A stretch of 64,000 bases of DNA from CADEDV01 sp964437415 (GCA_964437415.1 CAYTGN010000001.1:307444-371443), one strand, 5' to 3'; shown: positions 34,236-43,002, counted from the first letter of the stretch. Notes: generated by a model not told the origin, from the sequence alone. Made by a program: numbers and translations.

Positions 34236-36656
34236 ATGATAAGAAACTATCTCAAAACAGCCTGGCGAAACCTCCTGAAGAGTAAAACATTTTCAGCTAT
34301 CAACATCTTTGGTCTTGCCATTGGAGTGGCGGCTTTTCTGCTGATCGTAAACTATATGCGCTTTGAATATAGCTATGATGACGCATTGCTTAATAAAGAC
34401 AGGATCTATCGGGTGCCGATGAAAGTTAGGGAGAAAGATGGCAAAGAGCAGACATTTGCCTTTACTTACCCTGCCCTGGCACCGGCGATTAAAAAGGATT
34501 TTCCCGAAGTGGAAGAAGCTGTCCGGTTTCGGAGACAGGGGGGAATTGTAAAATATAAAGATGTAAAAATAGTGGAAGGCGGCAGCCTGTATTGGGTGGA
34601 CCCGGAAGTGTTTAAGATATTCTCCTTCAAATTCGCAAAAGGAAATCCGTCTGATGCTTTAAAAGAGCTGAACGATGCGGTGATCACTGCTTCAACAGCC
34701 AAAAAATATTTTGGCAGTGATGATCCTATCGGCAAGCCCCTTCACTATCAAAACGAGGATTATATCGTAAAAGCAGTGCTGGATGACCTGCCAGTGAATT
34801 CGCATTTGCAATTCAATATACTGCTTAACTATAAAAAATACATACAGCTTACAAATAACCGGGCTGAGACGAGCTGGAACTGGTCAGATTTTTATACATA
34901 TATATTGGTGAAGCCCGGTACCAGTATAAAGGCTTTGCAGGCTAAAATGCCGGCTCTGGCTGACCGTTATATGAGTGATGACATGAAGCAGAGAGGATAC
35001 CAGCAGTTTTTTGATATTCAGCCGATAAAGGATATTCACCTGCGCAGTGAATATGATTATGAAATGGCAGGTAATGGCAATCTCTCATATCTGAAATACC
35101 TTGGCATTGCCGCTCTGTTTATACTCTTTATCGCCTGGATCAATTATGTAAATCTTTCAACAGCCCGTTCGCTTGACAGGTCAAAAGAAGTTGGGGTAAG
35201 AAAAGTTGTCGGGGCGGGTAAGTTTCAGCTCATCCGACAGTTTTTAGCTGAATCGCTGCTGGTAAATATAACAGGGATATTGATCGGTATACTGATATTC
35301 AGGCTATGCCTCCCTGCTTTTGCCAGACTGATCGAAAAGGATATAGCCTATCTGAATGCTACAGACTGGCGTTTCTGGACAATGACAATTACAGTATTTC
35401 TTGCCGGAACACTGGCAGCCGCTTTTTATCCAGCATTTGTTTTGTCATCATTCCGCCCTGTTCATACTTTAAAGACTTCAAAGGGCTCCGCTGGCCCGGG
35501 TGCAGGGAAAAACCTGCTAAGAAGATCATTGGTGGTTTTGCAGTTTACTGCAGCGATCATTTTAATTGCAGGAGCCATGGGTTTCTACAGGCAGCTGCAA
35601 TTCATGCAGAAAAGAGACCTGGGTGTCAACATTCAGCAAACCCTGGTACTCACACAAACCGCCAATACAGATAGTTCGTCTATTCCATCGTTTAATGCAT
35701 TAGTAAATGAACTGGAAACAAATCCTGCTATCAAATCAGTTACAGCATCTACATCAGTGCCGGGTGGTGAGGTTGGTGGTTCATCTGACTTTAATGTAAG
35801 GGGGTCAACATTAGGAAAGCGATGCCGGGTATTTGGAGTTGACAATAAGTTTATTGAGGAGTATGGCTTAACGATACTTGCCGGGAGAAATTTCAGCAAT
35901 GACAGACCTGCCGTTGACACTGCCATACCTATTAATATCATATTGAATGAAACAGCTGCTAAAGTTTTGGGTTTTCCTAACCCGCAAGAATCAGTTGGAA
36001 GTGAGATTGACGGGGCCGGCTTTCATTGCAGGGTAATTGGTGTAGTAAAAGATTATCACCAGGAGTCCCTGCAAAACAGTTTTGACCCTATTGTATTTTA
36101 TATTGACGAAGAAAGAAATTTTAATTTTTATTCGGTTAAAATAAAGACTGCCGATCTTCCTCCGTTGATGGGTTTTATTAAGGAAAAATGGAACACACAT
36201 TTTCCGGAAAGCCCTTACCGGTTTTTCTTTCTTGACCAGCAGTTTAATAACCAGTATAAAGGCGACCGGTTGTTTAGCACTGTGCTTTGGCTTTTCACTG
36301 TTATTGCCATCATTGTGGCCTGTCTTGGCTTGTTCGGACTTTCTTTATATACAGTGTCAAAGAGAATGAAAGAAATATCTATTCGCAAAGTAATGGGGGC
36401 ATCATTTGGACAAATCGCGGGGCTGATCACAAAGGACTATATGAAACTGGTGTTGATAGCAGGCATTCTGGCGATGCCTGCTGGCTATTTGTTATTAAGC
36501 ACCTGGCTGAAAAAATACGCTTTTCATATTTCCATTGATATATGGATTTTTTTGCTGCCTTTACTGTTGATCGTAGTTATAGCTCTGATGACTGTTTTAT
36601 ATCATTCTGTCAGGGCTGCAATTGCTAACCCGGTTAAGTCGTTGCGAACTGAGTAA
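34236..36656 (+). CDS. FtsX/MacB-like ABC permease, array copy 7
   Basis: An 806-residue permease starting MIRNYLKTAWRNLLKSKTFS. It is the most divergent copy near the C-terminus: the second cytoplasmic motif reads MKEISIRKVMGASF, with Ser in place of the usual Gly, and the tail is YHSVRAAIANPVKSLRTE. The first motif is SKEVGVRKVVGAGK. The next gene is 86 bases away across a spacer with a hairpin, in contrast to the 8-11-base junctions upstream. Confidence 0.87.
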   Translation: MIRNYLKTAWRNLLKSKTFSAINIFGLAIGVAAFLLIVNYMRFEYSYDDALLNKDRIYRVPMKVREKDGKEQTFAFTYPALAPAIKKDFPEVEEAVRFRRQGGIVKYKDVKIVEGGSLYWVDPEVFKIFSFKFAKGNPSDALKELNDAVITASTAKKYFGSDDPIGKPLHYQNEDYIVKAVLDDLPVNSHLQFNILLNYKKYIQLTNNRAETSWNWSDFYTYILVKPGTSIKALQAKMPALADRYMSDDMKQRGYQQFFDIQPIKDIHLRSEYDYEMAGNGNLSYLKYLGIAALFILFIAWINYVNLSTARSLDRSKEVGVRKVVGAGKFQLIRQFLAESLLVNITGILIGILIFRLCLPAFARLIEKDIAYLNATDWRFWTMTITVFLAGTLAAAFYPAFVLSSFRPVHTLKTSKGSAGPGAGKNLLRRSLVVLQFTAAIILIAGAMGFYRQLQFMQKRDLGVNIQQTLVLTQTANTDSSSIPSFNALVNELETNPAIKSVTASTSVPGGEVGGSSDFNVRGSTLGKRCRVFGVDNKFIEEYGLTILAGRNFSNDRPAVDTAIPINIILNETAAKVLGFPNPQESVGSEIDGAGFHCRVIGVVKDYHQESLQNSFDPIVFYIDEERNFNFYSVKIKTADLPPLMGFIKEKWNTHFPESPYRFFFLDQQFNNQYKGDRLFSTVLWLFTVIAIIVACLGLFGLSLYTVSKRMKEISIRKVMGASFGQIAGLITKDYMKLVLIAGILAMPAGYLLLSTWLKKYAFHISIDIWIFLLPLLLIVVIALMTVLYHSVRAAIANPVKSLRTE

Positions 36657-36677
36657 TTGTTATTATTAATGAAAGGC

Positions 36678-36711
36678 CTGTCTGCTGCGCCTTCGGCAGG
36701 TAAACCGACAG
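36678..36711 (+). promoter_or_regulatory. Hairpin-containing spacer between permease copies 7 and 8
   Basis: CTGTC (36678-36682) pairs with GACAG (36707-36711) around an inner GCC-TTC-GGC stem. The surrounding 86-base spacer begins TTGTTATTA and ends near ACAAAC-GAATAAAT, as does the 68-base spacer after copy 8. It may be an mRNA-processing stem, a weak attenuator or an internal start region. Confidence 0.35.
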
Positions 36712-36742
36712 ATATGCGTACAAACAGAATAAATGGCACATT

Positions 36743-39202
36743 ATGTTTAAAAACTATTTTAAAATAGCCATCCGGAACCTGATGAAGCGGAAGGTTTACA
36801 CAGCAATCAACATATTGGGGCTTGCCACCGGCATGGCAGTGTGTATGCTTATAGTGATGTTTGTGCAAAGTGAACTGAGCTATGACCGTCATCATGTCAA
36901 TGCGGATAATATTCACCGGATGGTGCTGGAACGAAAATATCCGGGTCGTTCTACCTCTTACTCTATTATTCCGCAATCTGTCGGCGCTGCCGTGAAGAAT
37001 GAATATCCCGAAGTGATTGAAAGCACCCGACTGTATGATTTTGGTGCCGGGGGAACTTTCTTTTTACGCATTGGCGACAGAGCCTTTGACGAGAAAGAAG
37101 TACTGGCTGTTGATTCCAATTTCTTCCGGGTGTTTAGCGCTACCATACTGAAAGGTGATGCAGCCAATGCACTAATGAGACCGAACACTGTTGTATTAAA
37201 TAAAAGCACTGCTATACGCTATTACGGTTCGGTTGATAACGCCATTGGAAAAACATTTGAGACAGATGGGAATGATAATGCGCCTCTTGTTTTTGAGGTG
37301 ACGGCTGTTTGCGACGACTGGCCTGTAAACTCCCATTTTGAATTTAATATCCTGCTTTCCACAGCCGGGTTTGAATTTACCCGTCAGCCTAATTATATAA
37401 ATTTTGCTGCGCACACTTATTTTCTTCTGAACCCAGGGGCTTCTGCTGCTTCACTGGAGGCAAAGTTTCCTGACATTGTAAAAAAATATGTGGCGGGTGC
37501 AGTGCAGCAGGCTTTTGGACAAAGCATTGAAGATTTTCAGAAAGAAGGCAACGGGTACCGTTATTATCTCCAACCGTTGAAAAAAATACATCTTACTTCT
37601 CACCTGGAGGGTGAATTAAAACCCAACGGAAGTCTTACAGCCGTTTATATTTTCAGTATTGTGGCTGTATTCATCCTGGCATTAGCCTGTATCAATTTTA
37701 TCAATCTTTCCACGGCCCGGTCGGTTGAAAGGGCGAAAGAAGTAGGCATCCGAAAAACATTTGGCTCAGAAAGAAAATCATTGGTCAGTCAGTTTCTGCT
37801 GGAAGCCGTTGTTATTGCTTTTATCAGCATCCTGGTAGCGGTTGGACTGATCACTTTATTACATCCATTGTTTAACAAGCTCACAGGAAAAGAACTTGAA
37901 CTGGCTTATTTTTTCAGGCCATTGCATCTGTTTTATATAGTTGGGTTCACTGTGGCAGTGGGACTTCTTGCTGGAATCTACCCGGCGTTTATCTTATCTT
38001 CTTTTAAACCTATACTTGTTTTAAAGGGAAGATTCAAATCGCAGCGATATGGATTGCTGCTTCGCAACGGTCTTGTAGTGTTTCAGTTTGCTATTTCTGT
38101 AACATTGATCGTAGCAACGGTGATAGTGAACCGGCAAATGAACTTTATGTTGGGGGACAGGCTCGGTTTTCAAAAAGATCATGTTATTGTTGTGGAAAGA
38201 ACGGATCTGCTGGGACAGCAAACAAAGACCTTCAGGGATGAAATGGCGAGGGTTCCCGGCGTTGAGGAAGTGAGTGGCACCAGCGCCATACCGGGGCAGG
38301 CCAATTTCTTTGGAGTAACATTCCAGTTGCAGGGATCAAATGAGCAGGTTACAGGCAGGGGCATCATCACCGATCACAATTATGCAAATGCACTTGGACT
38401 AGAAATAAAAGAAGGAAGGTTTTTTTCAAAGGATCTTTCAACTGATTCGCTTGCGATCGTATTAAATGAAAGAGCAGCGGCCGAATTTGGTTTGACAAAT
38501 GCAATCGGGGCAAGATTGACCAGCCCGGACAATTTCTTCAATGCTGCTGACGGAACCCCGCTTGTTTACACGATAGTTGGAGTGGTGAAAAATTTTCATT
38601 ACCAGTCCCTGCACCAACCAATCACACCCCTGATATTCACAAACAGCACAAAATTTGGAGATGTCACCTTCATGACAGCACTTAAGGTCAAAGCTTCAGA
38701 CTTTCAGCAAACAGTCAAAGGAGTGGAAGATGTCTGGAAAAGGTTTGCCACTAATAATCCTTTCAAATTCGGTTTTCTTGACCAGGCACTGGCTAACCAG
38801 TACCATGCCGAGCAATCAGCACAGCGGATTTTCAGTATTTTTTCGATACTTGCAGTGTTCATCGCCTGTATCGGGTTGCTGGGTTTGGCAACATACAGCA
38901 CACAACAACGTATCCGTGAGATTGGTATCAGGAAAGTTTTGGGAGCAACCACTGTGAATATTGTGGCTATGCTTTCAAAAAGTTTTATGAAGCTGGTGCT
39001 GTTGGCATCAATTATCGCATTCCCGGTGGCATGGTGGTTTATGAAAGAATGGCTGAATGATTTTGCTTACAGGATCAACATGAGTGCATGGATATTTATT
39101 ATAGTGGCGGCCCTTGCATTCCTGGTAGCTTTGTTTACGATCAGTTTCCAGGCGGTGAAAGCTGCTATCAGTAATCCTGTAAAGTCGTTGCGAACTGAAT
39201 AA
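36743..39202 (+). CDS. FtsX/MacB-like ABC permease, array copy 8
   Basis: An 819-residue permease, the longest of the array, starting MFKNYFKIAIRNLMKRKVYT. The cytoplasmic motifs are AKEVGIRKTFGSER and IREIGIRKVLGATT; the tail is FQAVKAAISNPVKSLRTE. Its 3' end and following spacer (AAGTCGTTGCGAACTGA, then TAATTGTTATTA) nearly repeat those of copy 7, so the pair with its spacers probably arose by a duplication separate from the others. The second ATPase gene follows after 68 bases. Confidence 0.87.
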   Translation: MFKNYFKIAIRNLMKRKVYTAINILGLATGMAVCMLIVMFVQSELSYDRHHVNADNIHRMVLERKYPGRSTSYSIIPQSVGAAVKNEYPEVIESTRLYDFGAGGTFFLRIGDRAFDEKEVLAVDSNFFRVFSATILKGDAANALMRPNTVVLNKSTAIRYYGSVDNAIGKTFETDGNDNAPLVFEVTAVCDDWPVNSHFEFNILLSTAGFEFTRQPNYINFAAHTYFLLNPGASAASLEAKFPDIVKKYVAGAVQQAFGQSIEDFQKEGNGYRYYLQPLKKIHLTSHLEGELKPNGSLTAVYIFSIVAVFILALACINFINLSTARSVERAKEVGIRKTFGSERKSLVSQFLLEAVVIAFISILVAVGLITLLHPLFNKLTGKELELAYFFRPLHLFYIVGFTVAVGLLAGIYPAFILSSFKPILVLKGRFKSQRYGLLLRNGLVVFQFAISVTLIVATVIVNRQMNFMLGDRLGFQKDHVIVVERTDLLGQQTKTFRDEMARVPGVEEVSGTSAIPGQANFFGVTFQLQGSNEQVTGRGIITDHNYANALGLEIKEGRFFSKDLSTDSLAIVLNERAAAEFGLTNAIGARLTSPDNFFNAADGTPLVYTIVGVVKNFHYQSLHQPITPLIFTNSTKFGDVTFMTALKVKASDFQQTVKGVEDVWKRFATNNPFKFGFLDQALANQYHAEQSAQRIFSIFSILAVFIACIGLLGLATYSTQQRIREIGIRKVLGATTVNIVAMLSKSFMKLVLLASIIAFPVAWWFMKEWLNDFAYRINMSAWIFIIVAALAFLVALFTISFQAVKAAISNPVKSLRTE

Positions 39203-39217
39203 TTGTTATTAAGCATA

Positions 39218-39247
39218 AAACCTGCCGAAGACATGGCAGACCGGTTT
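39218..39247 (+). promoter_or_regulatory. Hairpin-containing spacer between permease copy 8 and ATPase 2
   Basis: CTGCC (39222-39226) and GGCAG (39235-39239) form a stem with an 8-base loop, extended outward by AAACC (39218-39222, sharing one base) and GGTTT (39243-39247) with a bulge. The flanks match the spacer after copy 7. No U-run follows, so it is not a typical terminator. Confidence 0.35.
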
Positions 39248-39270
39248 ACAAACGGAATAAATAAAATACA

Positions 39271-39933
39271 ATGATTGAATTGAAGGGAATCTACAAATGG
39301 GTGAACACCGGCAACAACCGGATCTTTTTATTAAAAGATGTTGATTTTTCAGTGAAGGAAGGCGAATTTATTTCTATTATGGGGCCATCGGGTTCAGGAA
39401 AATCAACACTGCTGAATGTGATCGGTATGCTGGATGAATGGAATGAAGGAGAGTACCGCTTTTTGCATGAAGAGGTACATAAGATGAAAGAAAAACAGCG
39501 TTCGCAATTGTATAAACGCTACATCGGTTTTGTGTTCCAGGCCTATCACCTGATTGATGAACTGACTGTTTATGAAAATATTGAAACACCATTGATCTAC
39601 CAGGATATTAAAACTTCCGAAAGGAAAGCAATGGTAGCTGATATGCTGGACAGGTTCAATATAGTAGGAAAAAAAGACCTGTTCCCGACACAGCTTTCTG
39701 GCGGGCAACAGCAATTAGTGGGAATTGCCAGGGCGTTGATCGCCAAACCAAAATTGTTACTGGCAGATGAACCTACCGGTAACCTCAATTCCAAACAAGG
39801 GGAAGAGATCATGGATCTTTTCAAAGAATTAAACAAAGAAGGGGTAACGATCATCCAGGTGACCCATTCGGAAAAGAATGCTTCTTACGGGTCACGCATC
39901 ATCAACCTGCTGGATGGAATGATTGTGAAATAG
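39271..39933 (+). CDS. ABC transporter ATP-binding protein, second copy
   Basis: A 220-residue nucleotide-binding subunit. Walker A GPSGSGKST, Q-loop VFQAYHLIDELTVYENIETPL, Walker B LLLADEPTGNLNS and the switch His in QVTHSEKNASY are intact. The signature reads LSGGQQQLVGIARAL; Leu replaces the usual Arg after QQQ, and the D-loop Asp is Asn (GNLNS rather than GNLDS). It therefore differs from ATPase 1 at two sites that matter for ATP hydrolysis in the dimer. A mixed dimer of the two ATPases is possible, as is a division of permeases between them. Confidence 0.9.
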   Translation: MIELKGIYKWVNTGNNRIFLLKDVDFSVKEGEFISIMGPSGSGKSTLLNVIGMLDEWNEGEYRFLHEEVHKMKEKQRSQLYKRYIGFVFQAYHLIDELTVYENIETPLIYQDIKTSERKAMVADMLDRFNIVGKKDLFPTQLSGGQQQLVGIARALIAKPKLLLADEPTGNLNSKQGEEIMDLFKELNKEGVTIIQVTHSEKNASYGSRIINLLDGMIVK

Positions 39934-39948
39934 TTTTGAAACTAATCA

Positions 39949-41385
39949 ATGTGTATGAAAAAGTTTTTTGGAGTTTGTGTAATTCAAGTGTTACTGACAG
40001 GAATGTTGTATTCTCAGGCGGTAATTACAGGAAAGGTGAGCCTGCGGCAATGCGTGGAAACTGCGATTGCCAATAACCTGGGTGTGCGGCAAAGCAGCCT
40101 GCAGTCAGAAACGAGTGAGATCAACTGGAAACAGGCAAAGCAAAATATGCTGCCCAACCTGAATGCTTTTGCCAATCATGGTATTAACAGGGGCCGGAGC
40201 ATTGACCCGTTCACCAATAGCTTTATCAACCAGCAGATCAATTTTGCAGGATATGGCCTTAGCTCCGGGGTGGTATTGTTCAACGGGCTTTCCATGCAAC
40301 ATACGGCGCAGCAAACCAAACTGGCTTATGATGCTTCTGTCATGGATCTGCAGCAACAGAAAGATAATATCACCTTGAACATCATTCTTGCTTACCTGCT
40401 GGTGCTGAGTAATGAAGATGTGCTGGTACAACTTGCCAACCAGGCAGAATTGACACAAAAGCAGGTGGAACGGCTGGAGCTGATGAATAAGGAGGGGGCT
40501 ATAGCTCCTTTCCTGTTGTCTGACCTGCAGGGGCAATATACCAACGACAAGCTTAACATCATCACGGCAAAGAATGCACTGGAATCTGCGAAGCTGAATC
40601 TTTGTCAATTGATGAATATACCTTACTCAAAAGACTTGTCACCGGAGCGGCTCGAAACCGGCTCAGTGCTGCAACGATATGAAGAAGAGCCTGGTAATAT
40701 TTATCAAACCGCTTTGCAGCAGTTTGCTTTGGTGAAGGCCGCCGACCTGCGGCTACGAAGCGCCGGGAAAGGAGTGAAGGCGGCGAAGGGAGCTTTGTAC
40801 CCGGTGCTGAGTTTTGGTGTGAACCTCAATACAAACTATTCCAGTGCGGCAGCTCAGAGTTTTTATATCAATACAACAGAAGTTGTTTCAAATGACTTTG
40901 TCCTGGTCAACGGAAACCCCTCACCGGTAATCAAGCAAAGAGATAATTTTAACACGGAGAAGATCACTTATAACCGGCAACTGAACAATAATCTGTTTGG
41001 TTCAGCGGGTCTAAACCTGCGCATTCCCATTTTTAATGCAAATCAGAACCGAAACAGGATAAAGCTGGCTCAGATAGAAGAAAAGAACACGACTGTTGTT
41101 TTGCAAACCGTCAAAACACAATTGCAGCAGGCTATTGAGCAGGCACACCTGGATATGCAAACAGCTTCAGAACGATATAAGACCCTGCTAGAACAACAGG
41201 CAGCTTTTGCGGAGTCGTTCAGGGCGGCTGAGATACGGTTTAACGAAGGAGTCGGCAATTCCATTGATTACCTGACTGCTAAGAACAATCTTGACAGGGC
41301 CCGCATCAACCTGATCAATGCACAATATGATTATTTGTTACGGACCAAAGTGCTTGATTATTATAAGGGAGTAGTTATTTGGTAG
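39949..41385 (+). CDS. TolC-family outer-membrane efflux protein
   Basis: A 478-residue outer-membrane factor with a signal peptide (cleavage probably near SQA, about residue 24) and two OEP repeats rich in long amphipathic helices: SLRQCVETAIANNLGVRQ at the start of the first, FALVKAADLRLRSAGKGVKAAKG at the start of the second half, and RFNEGVGNSIDYLTAKNNLDRARI near the end. It supplies the exit channel for the adaptor and permeases encoded upstream, making this a complete tripartite ABC exporter operon. ATG 39949 and an ATG two codons later are both possible starts. Confidence 0.9.
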   Translation: MCMKKFFGVCVIQVLLTGMLYSQAVITGKVSLRQCVETAIANNLGVRQSSLQSETSEINWKQAKQNMLPNLNAFANHGINRGRSIDPFTNSFINQQINFAGYGLSSGVVLFNGLSMQHTAQQTKLAYDASVMDLQQQKDNITLNIILAYLLVLSNEDVLVQLANQAELTQKQVERLELMNKEGAIAPFLLSDLQGQYTNDKLNIITAKNALESAKLNLCQLMNIPYSKDLSPERLETGSVLQRYEEEPGNIYQTALQQFALVKAADLRLRSAGKGVKAAKGALYPVLSFGVNLNTNYSSAAAQSFYINTTEVVSNDFVLVNGNPSPVIKQRDNFNTEKITYNRQLNNNLFGSAGLNLRIPIFNANQNRNRIKLAQIEEKNTTVVLQTVKTQLQQAIEQAHLDMQTASERYKTLLEQQAAFAESFRAAEIRFNEGVGNSIDYLTAKNNLDRARINLINAQYDYLLRTKVLDYYKGVVIW

Positions 41386-41410
41386 CAGGTGATTGGTTTT
41401 GAAGGAAATG

Positions 41411-41656
41411 TTAGTTTTCTTCCCTTTCAACGGTAATCGTACATTCTTTGATCAGAGCTGCCATACCGCCAACGGCAGCCAGCACCGGTGCAAACACTGT
41501 TCCCACCACGCCGAACGTCAGCGGGAAACTCATGATCTCTTTTCCATCTTTATCATGGATAGTTATCTTCCTGATATTACCTTCGTGTATCAGCTCTTTC
41601 ACTTTATTCAGCAATTTTTCACCCGTTACCTTAAATGATTCTTTCGTTGTATTCAT
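41411..41656 (-). CDS. DUF4342 small protein
   Basis: An 81-residue protein with the DUF4342 layout: an amphipathic front (GEKLLNKVKELIHEGNIRKI), a short beta segment (TIHDKDGKEIMSFPL) and a hydrophobic helix (about residues 45-65, TFGVVGTVFAPVLAAVGGMA), ending in ECTITVERE. The function is unknown; the family is often found with chaperone or envelope-stress genes. An in-frame ATG 24 bases further upstream (41680) would add eight residues outside the domain, so 41656 is preferred. It converges with the TolC-like gene across 25 bases. Confidence 0.75.
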   Translation of the reverse strand: MNTTKESFKVTGEKLLNKVKELIHEGNIRKITIHDKDGKEIMSFPLTFGVVGTVFAPVLAAVGGMAALIKECTITVEREEN

Positions 41657-41687
41657 ATTTTTATATTTAAGATAGTTCATTTTTCTC

Positions 41688-42365
41688 TTATTTCATCGCA
41701 GCTACTTTGCTGCTTTTGTCAGCGCCTTTAATATTTTGCAGCACTTTTTTCTTCAGCATATCACTCACAATCATCTTGCCATATTCATGCCCCAGGCTTT
41801 CCGATGAAACAGGATCAAAGGACTTGCTCTGTGCGGAATAGACCAGGTTACCGGTTGCCATTTCATAAAGATTGCTTTCCCAAAAGAATTTGTTGTCTTC
41901 CACATAATAGCCCGGTGTGTAAACCCGGCCATACATAGTGCGGTAGTAACCATAAAACCGGTTGTGGTAAATGGAATAGGGGGTATAACTCATTCTGCCG
42001 GGCACATAGAAGCGTTCCTTTGTTTTGTCGAGCAGCACAACGGTCAGTACAGCATCCACACCGGTGGTTGTTAATTTCTTCAAAGCTTGTTCTTCCGTCA
42101 TGTTCTCAAATGCTTTGGGATTATATTCTTCACAGGAACAAACTGCATCATAACCCAATTGCCTGAGATCATCCGCAATATGCTGTTCCATTTTTTCTCT
42201 CATGGTGCGGTCAGCTTCGTTTACTAATGCCAGCACAACAATTTTTTTATACGCAGTTGGTTCTGTGTTTTCAGCTTTCCATGAACTGGTGATATAGGAT
42301 GTGGTCCCACAGCCGGCTAAGATCGTCGCCGTGAGTATGATCGTTGCTATTATATAATTCTTCAT
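41688..42365 (-). CDS. Lipoprotein, hypothetical
   Basis: A 225-residue protein with a lipoprotein signal peptide (ATILAGC, lipid-modified Cys19). The mature part begins with a segment like the DUF4136-type fold (KKIVVLALVNEADRTMREKMEQHIADDLRQLGYDA), followed by GVDAVLTVVLLDKTKE and a Tyr-rich stretch at about residues 125-160. That layout resembles lipoproteins whose soluble domain samples the periplasm. The substrate is unknown. A terminator lies just 25 bases upstream of its start, so it may be read mainly by its own promoter or by read-through. Confidence 0.7.
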   Translation of the reverse strand: MKNYIIATIILTATILAGCGTTSYITSSWKAENTEPTAYKKIVVLALVNEADRTMREKMEQHIADDLRQLGYDAVCSCEEYNPKAFENMTEEQALKKLTTTGVDAVLTVVLLDKTKERFYVPGRMSYTPYSIYHNRFYGYYRTMYGRVYTPGYYVEDNKFFWESNLYEMATGNLVYSAQSKSFDPVSSESLGHEYGKMIVSDMLKKKVLQNIKGADKSSKVAAMK

Positions 42366-42389
42366 AACGATGGTTTGACATTTTTTTTT

Positions 42390-42418
42390 AAAAAGGCCCT
42401 GCCATTCTGCGCAGGGCC
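42390..42418 (-). terminator. Rho-independent terminator after the Hsp20 gene
   Basis: On the minus strand, GGCCCTGC and GCAGGGCC (plus-strand 42411-42418 and 42395-42402) form a perfect 8-base GC-rich stem with an 8-base loop, followed by five T residues. It follows the Hsp20 stop by 21 bases in the direction of transcription. Confidence 0.8.
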
Positions 42419-42439
42419 CGAAGCCATCACAAGGCTGGC

Positions 42440-42886
42440 TTATTTTACAGCGATCTTGCGACCTGCTGTATTCTTTTTTGCTTCTTCCACTTTGGGAAGA
42501 ACTAATTTCAGCTCGCCGTTTTCATACTTGGCATCAATCTTTTCTTTGTTCACATCTTCGGGGAGTGTGAAACTGCGGCTGAATGAAGAATAGCTGTATT
42601 CCTTCCGTGTATATTTGCTTTCTTTTTCTTCCTTGGTTTCTTCCTTTTCACTACTGATGGTGAGCATATTGCCATCCATTTCAATAGCAAAATCTTCTTT
42701 GCGCATTCCGGGAACTGCCAGGCACACAACATAACTGTCTTTGTTGTCTGTTACATTCACTGCCGGCACTTTCATTACTTTACCCCACCATCCGCCATTA
42801 TCAAACCATTCGTTCCAGGGTTTAAAGAAATCCTCAAATACAGAAGGAAAACGTTCGTTGCTTTTAGTTAATGATTTTGTTGCCAT
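42440..42886 (-). CDS. Hsp20/alpha-crystallin small heat-shock protein
   Basis: A 148-residue holdase chaperone. The alpha-crystallin domain spans about residues 40-135: VPAVNVTDNKDSYVVCLAVPGMRKEDFAIEMDGNMLTIS followed by YSYSSFSRSFTLPEDVNKEKIDAKYENGELKLVLPK, with the family's A-x-Y-x-N-G-x-L signature (AKYENGELKL). It suppresses aggregation of unfolded proteins without ATP. An alternative ATG two codons upstream (42892) cannot be excluded. It ends with a strong terminator and is separated from the P-type ATPase gene by about 116 bases, so it probably has its own promoter. Confidence 0.9.
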   Translation of the reverse strand: MATKSLTKSNERFPSVFEDFFKPWNEWFDNGGWWGKVMKVPAVNVTDNKDSYVVCLAVPGMRKEDFAIEMDGNMLTISSEKEETKEEKESKYTRKEYSYSSFSRSFTLPEDVNKEKIDAKYENGELKLVLPKVEEAKKNTAGRKIAVK

Positions 42887-43002
42887 ACACATAAGATTTT
42901 ATGAGTGATTGAAATTTGATTGCTATAATGAAGGTATGGCCATTGAATAGGTCAATCCAACGACTGGCATCAACCGGGCGGATGAGTTTTGTCAGTTTAC
43001 GA

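Larger units (their letters stand above)
19723..39202 (+). repeat. Tandem array of eight paralogous ABC permease genes
   Basis: Eight open reading frames of 792-819 residues lie head to tail on one strand. Each begins with MI/ML/MF-x-NYxK-type sequence followed by a basic stretch and the first membrane helix. Each has the MacB-periplasmic/FtsX order twice and ends in (A/S/T)NP(V/I)KSLRTE. The first six junctions are 8-11 bases long, and three of them share the start context CATTAGCC, CATTGCC or CATAGCC before ATG. The last two junctions are 86 and 68 bases long, related to each other and hairpin-containing. The copies differ widely in the periplasmic domains, so the array is old or diversifying rather than a fresh amplification. 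Confidence 0.85.

Noticed and set aside
17487..41385. Lantibiotic or bacteriocin immunity cluster
   Set aside because: No modification enzymes, peptidase domain or precursor-like genes with a clear leader were seen; the small exported protein alone is not enough.
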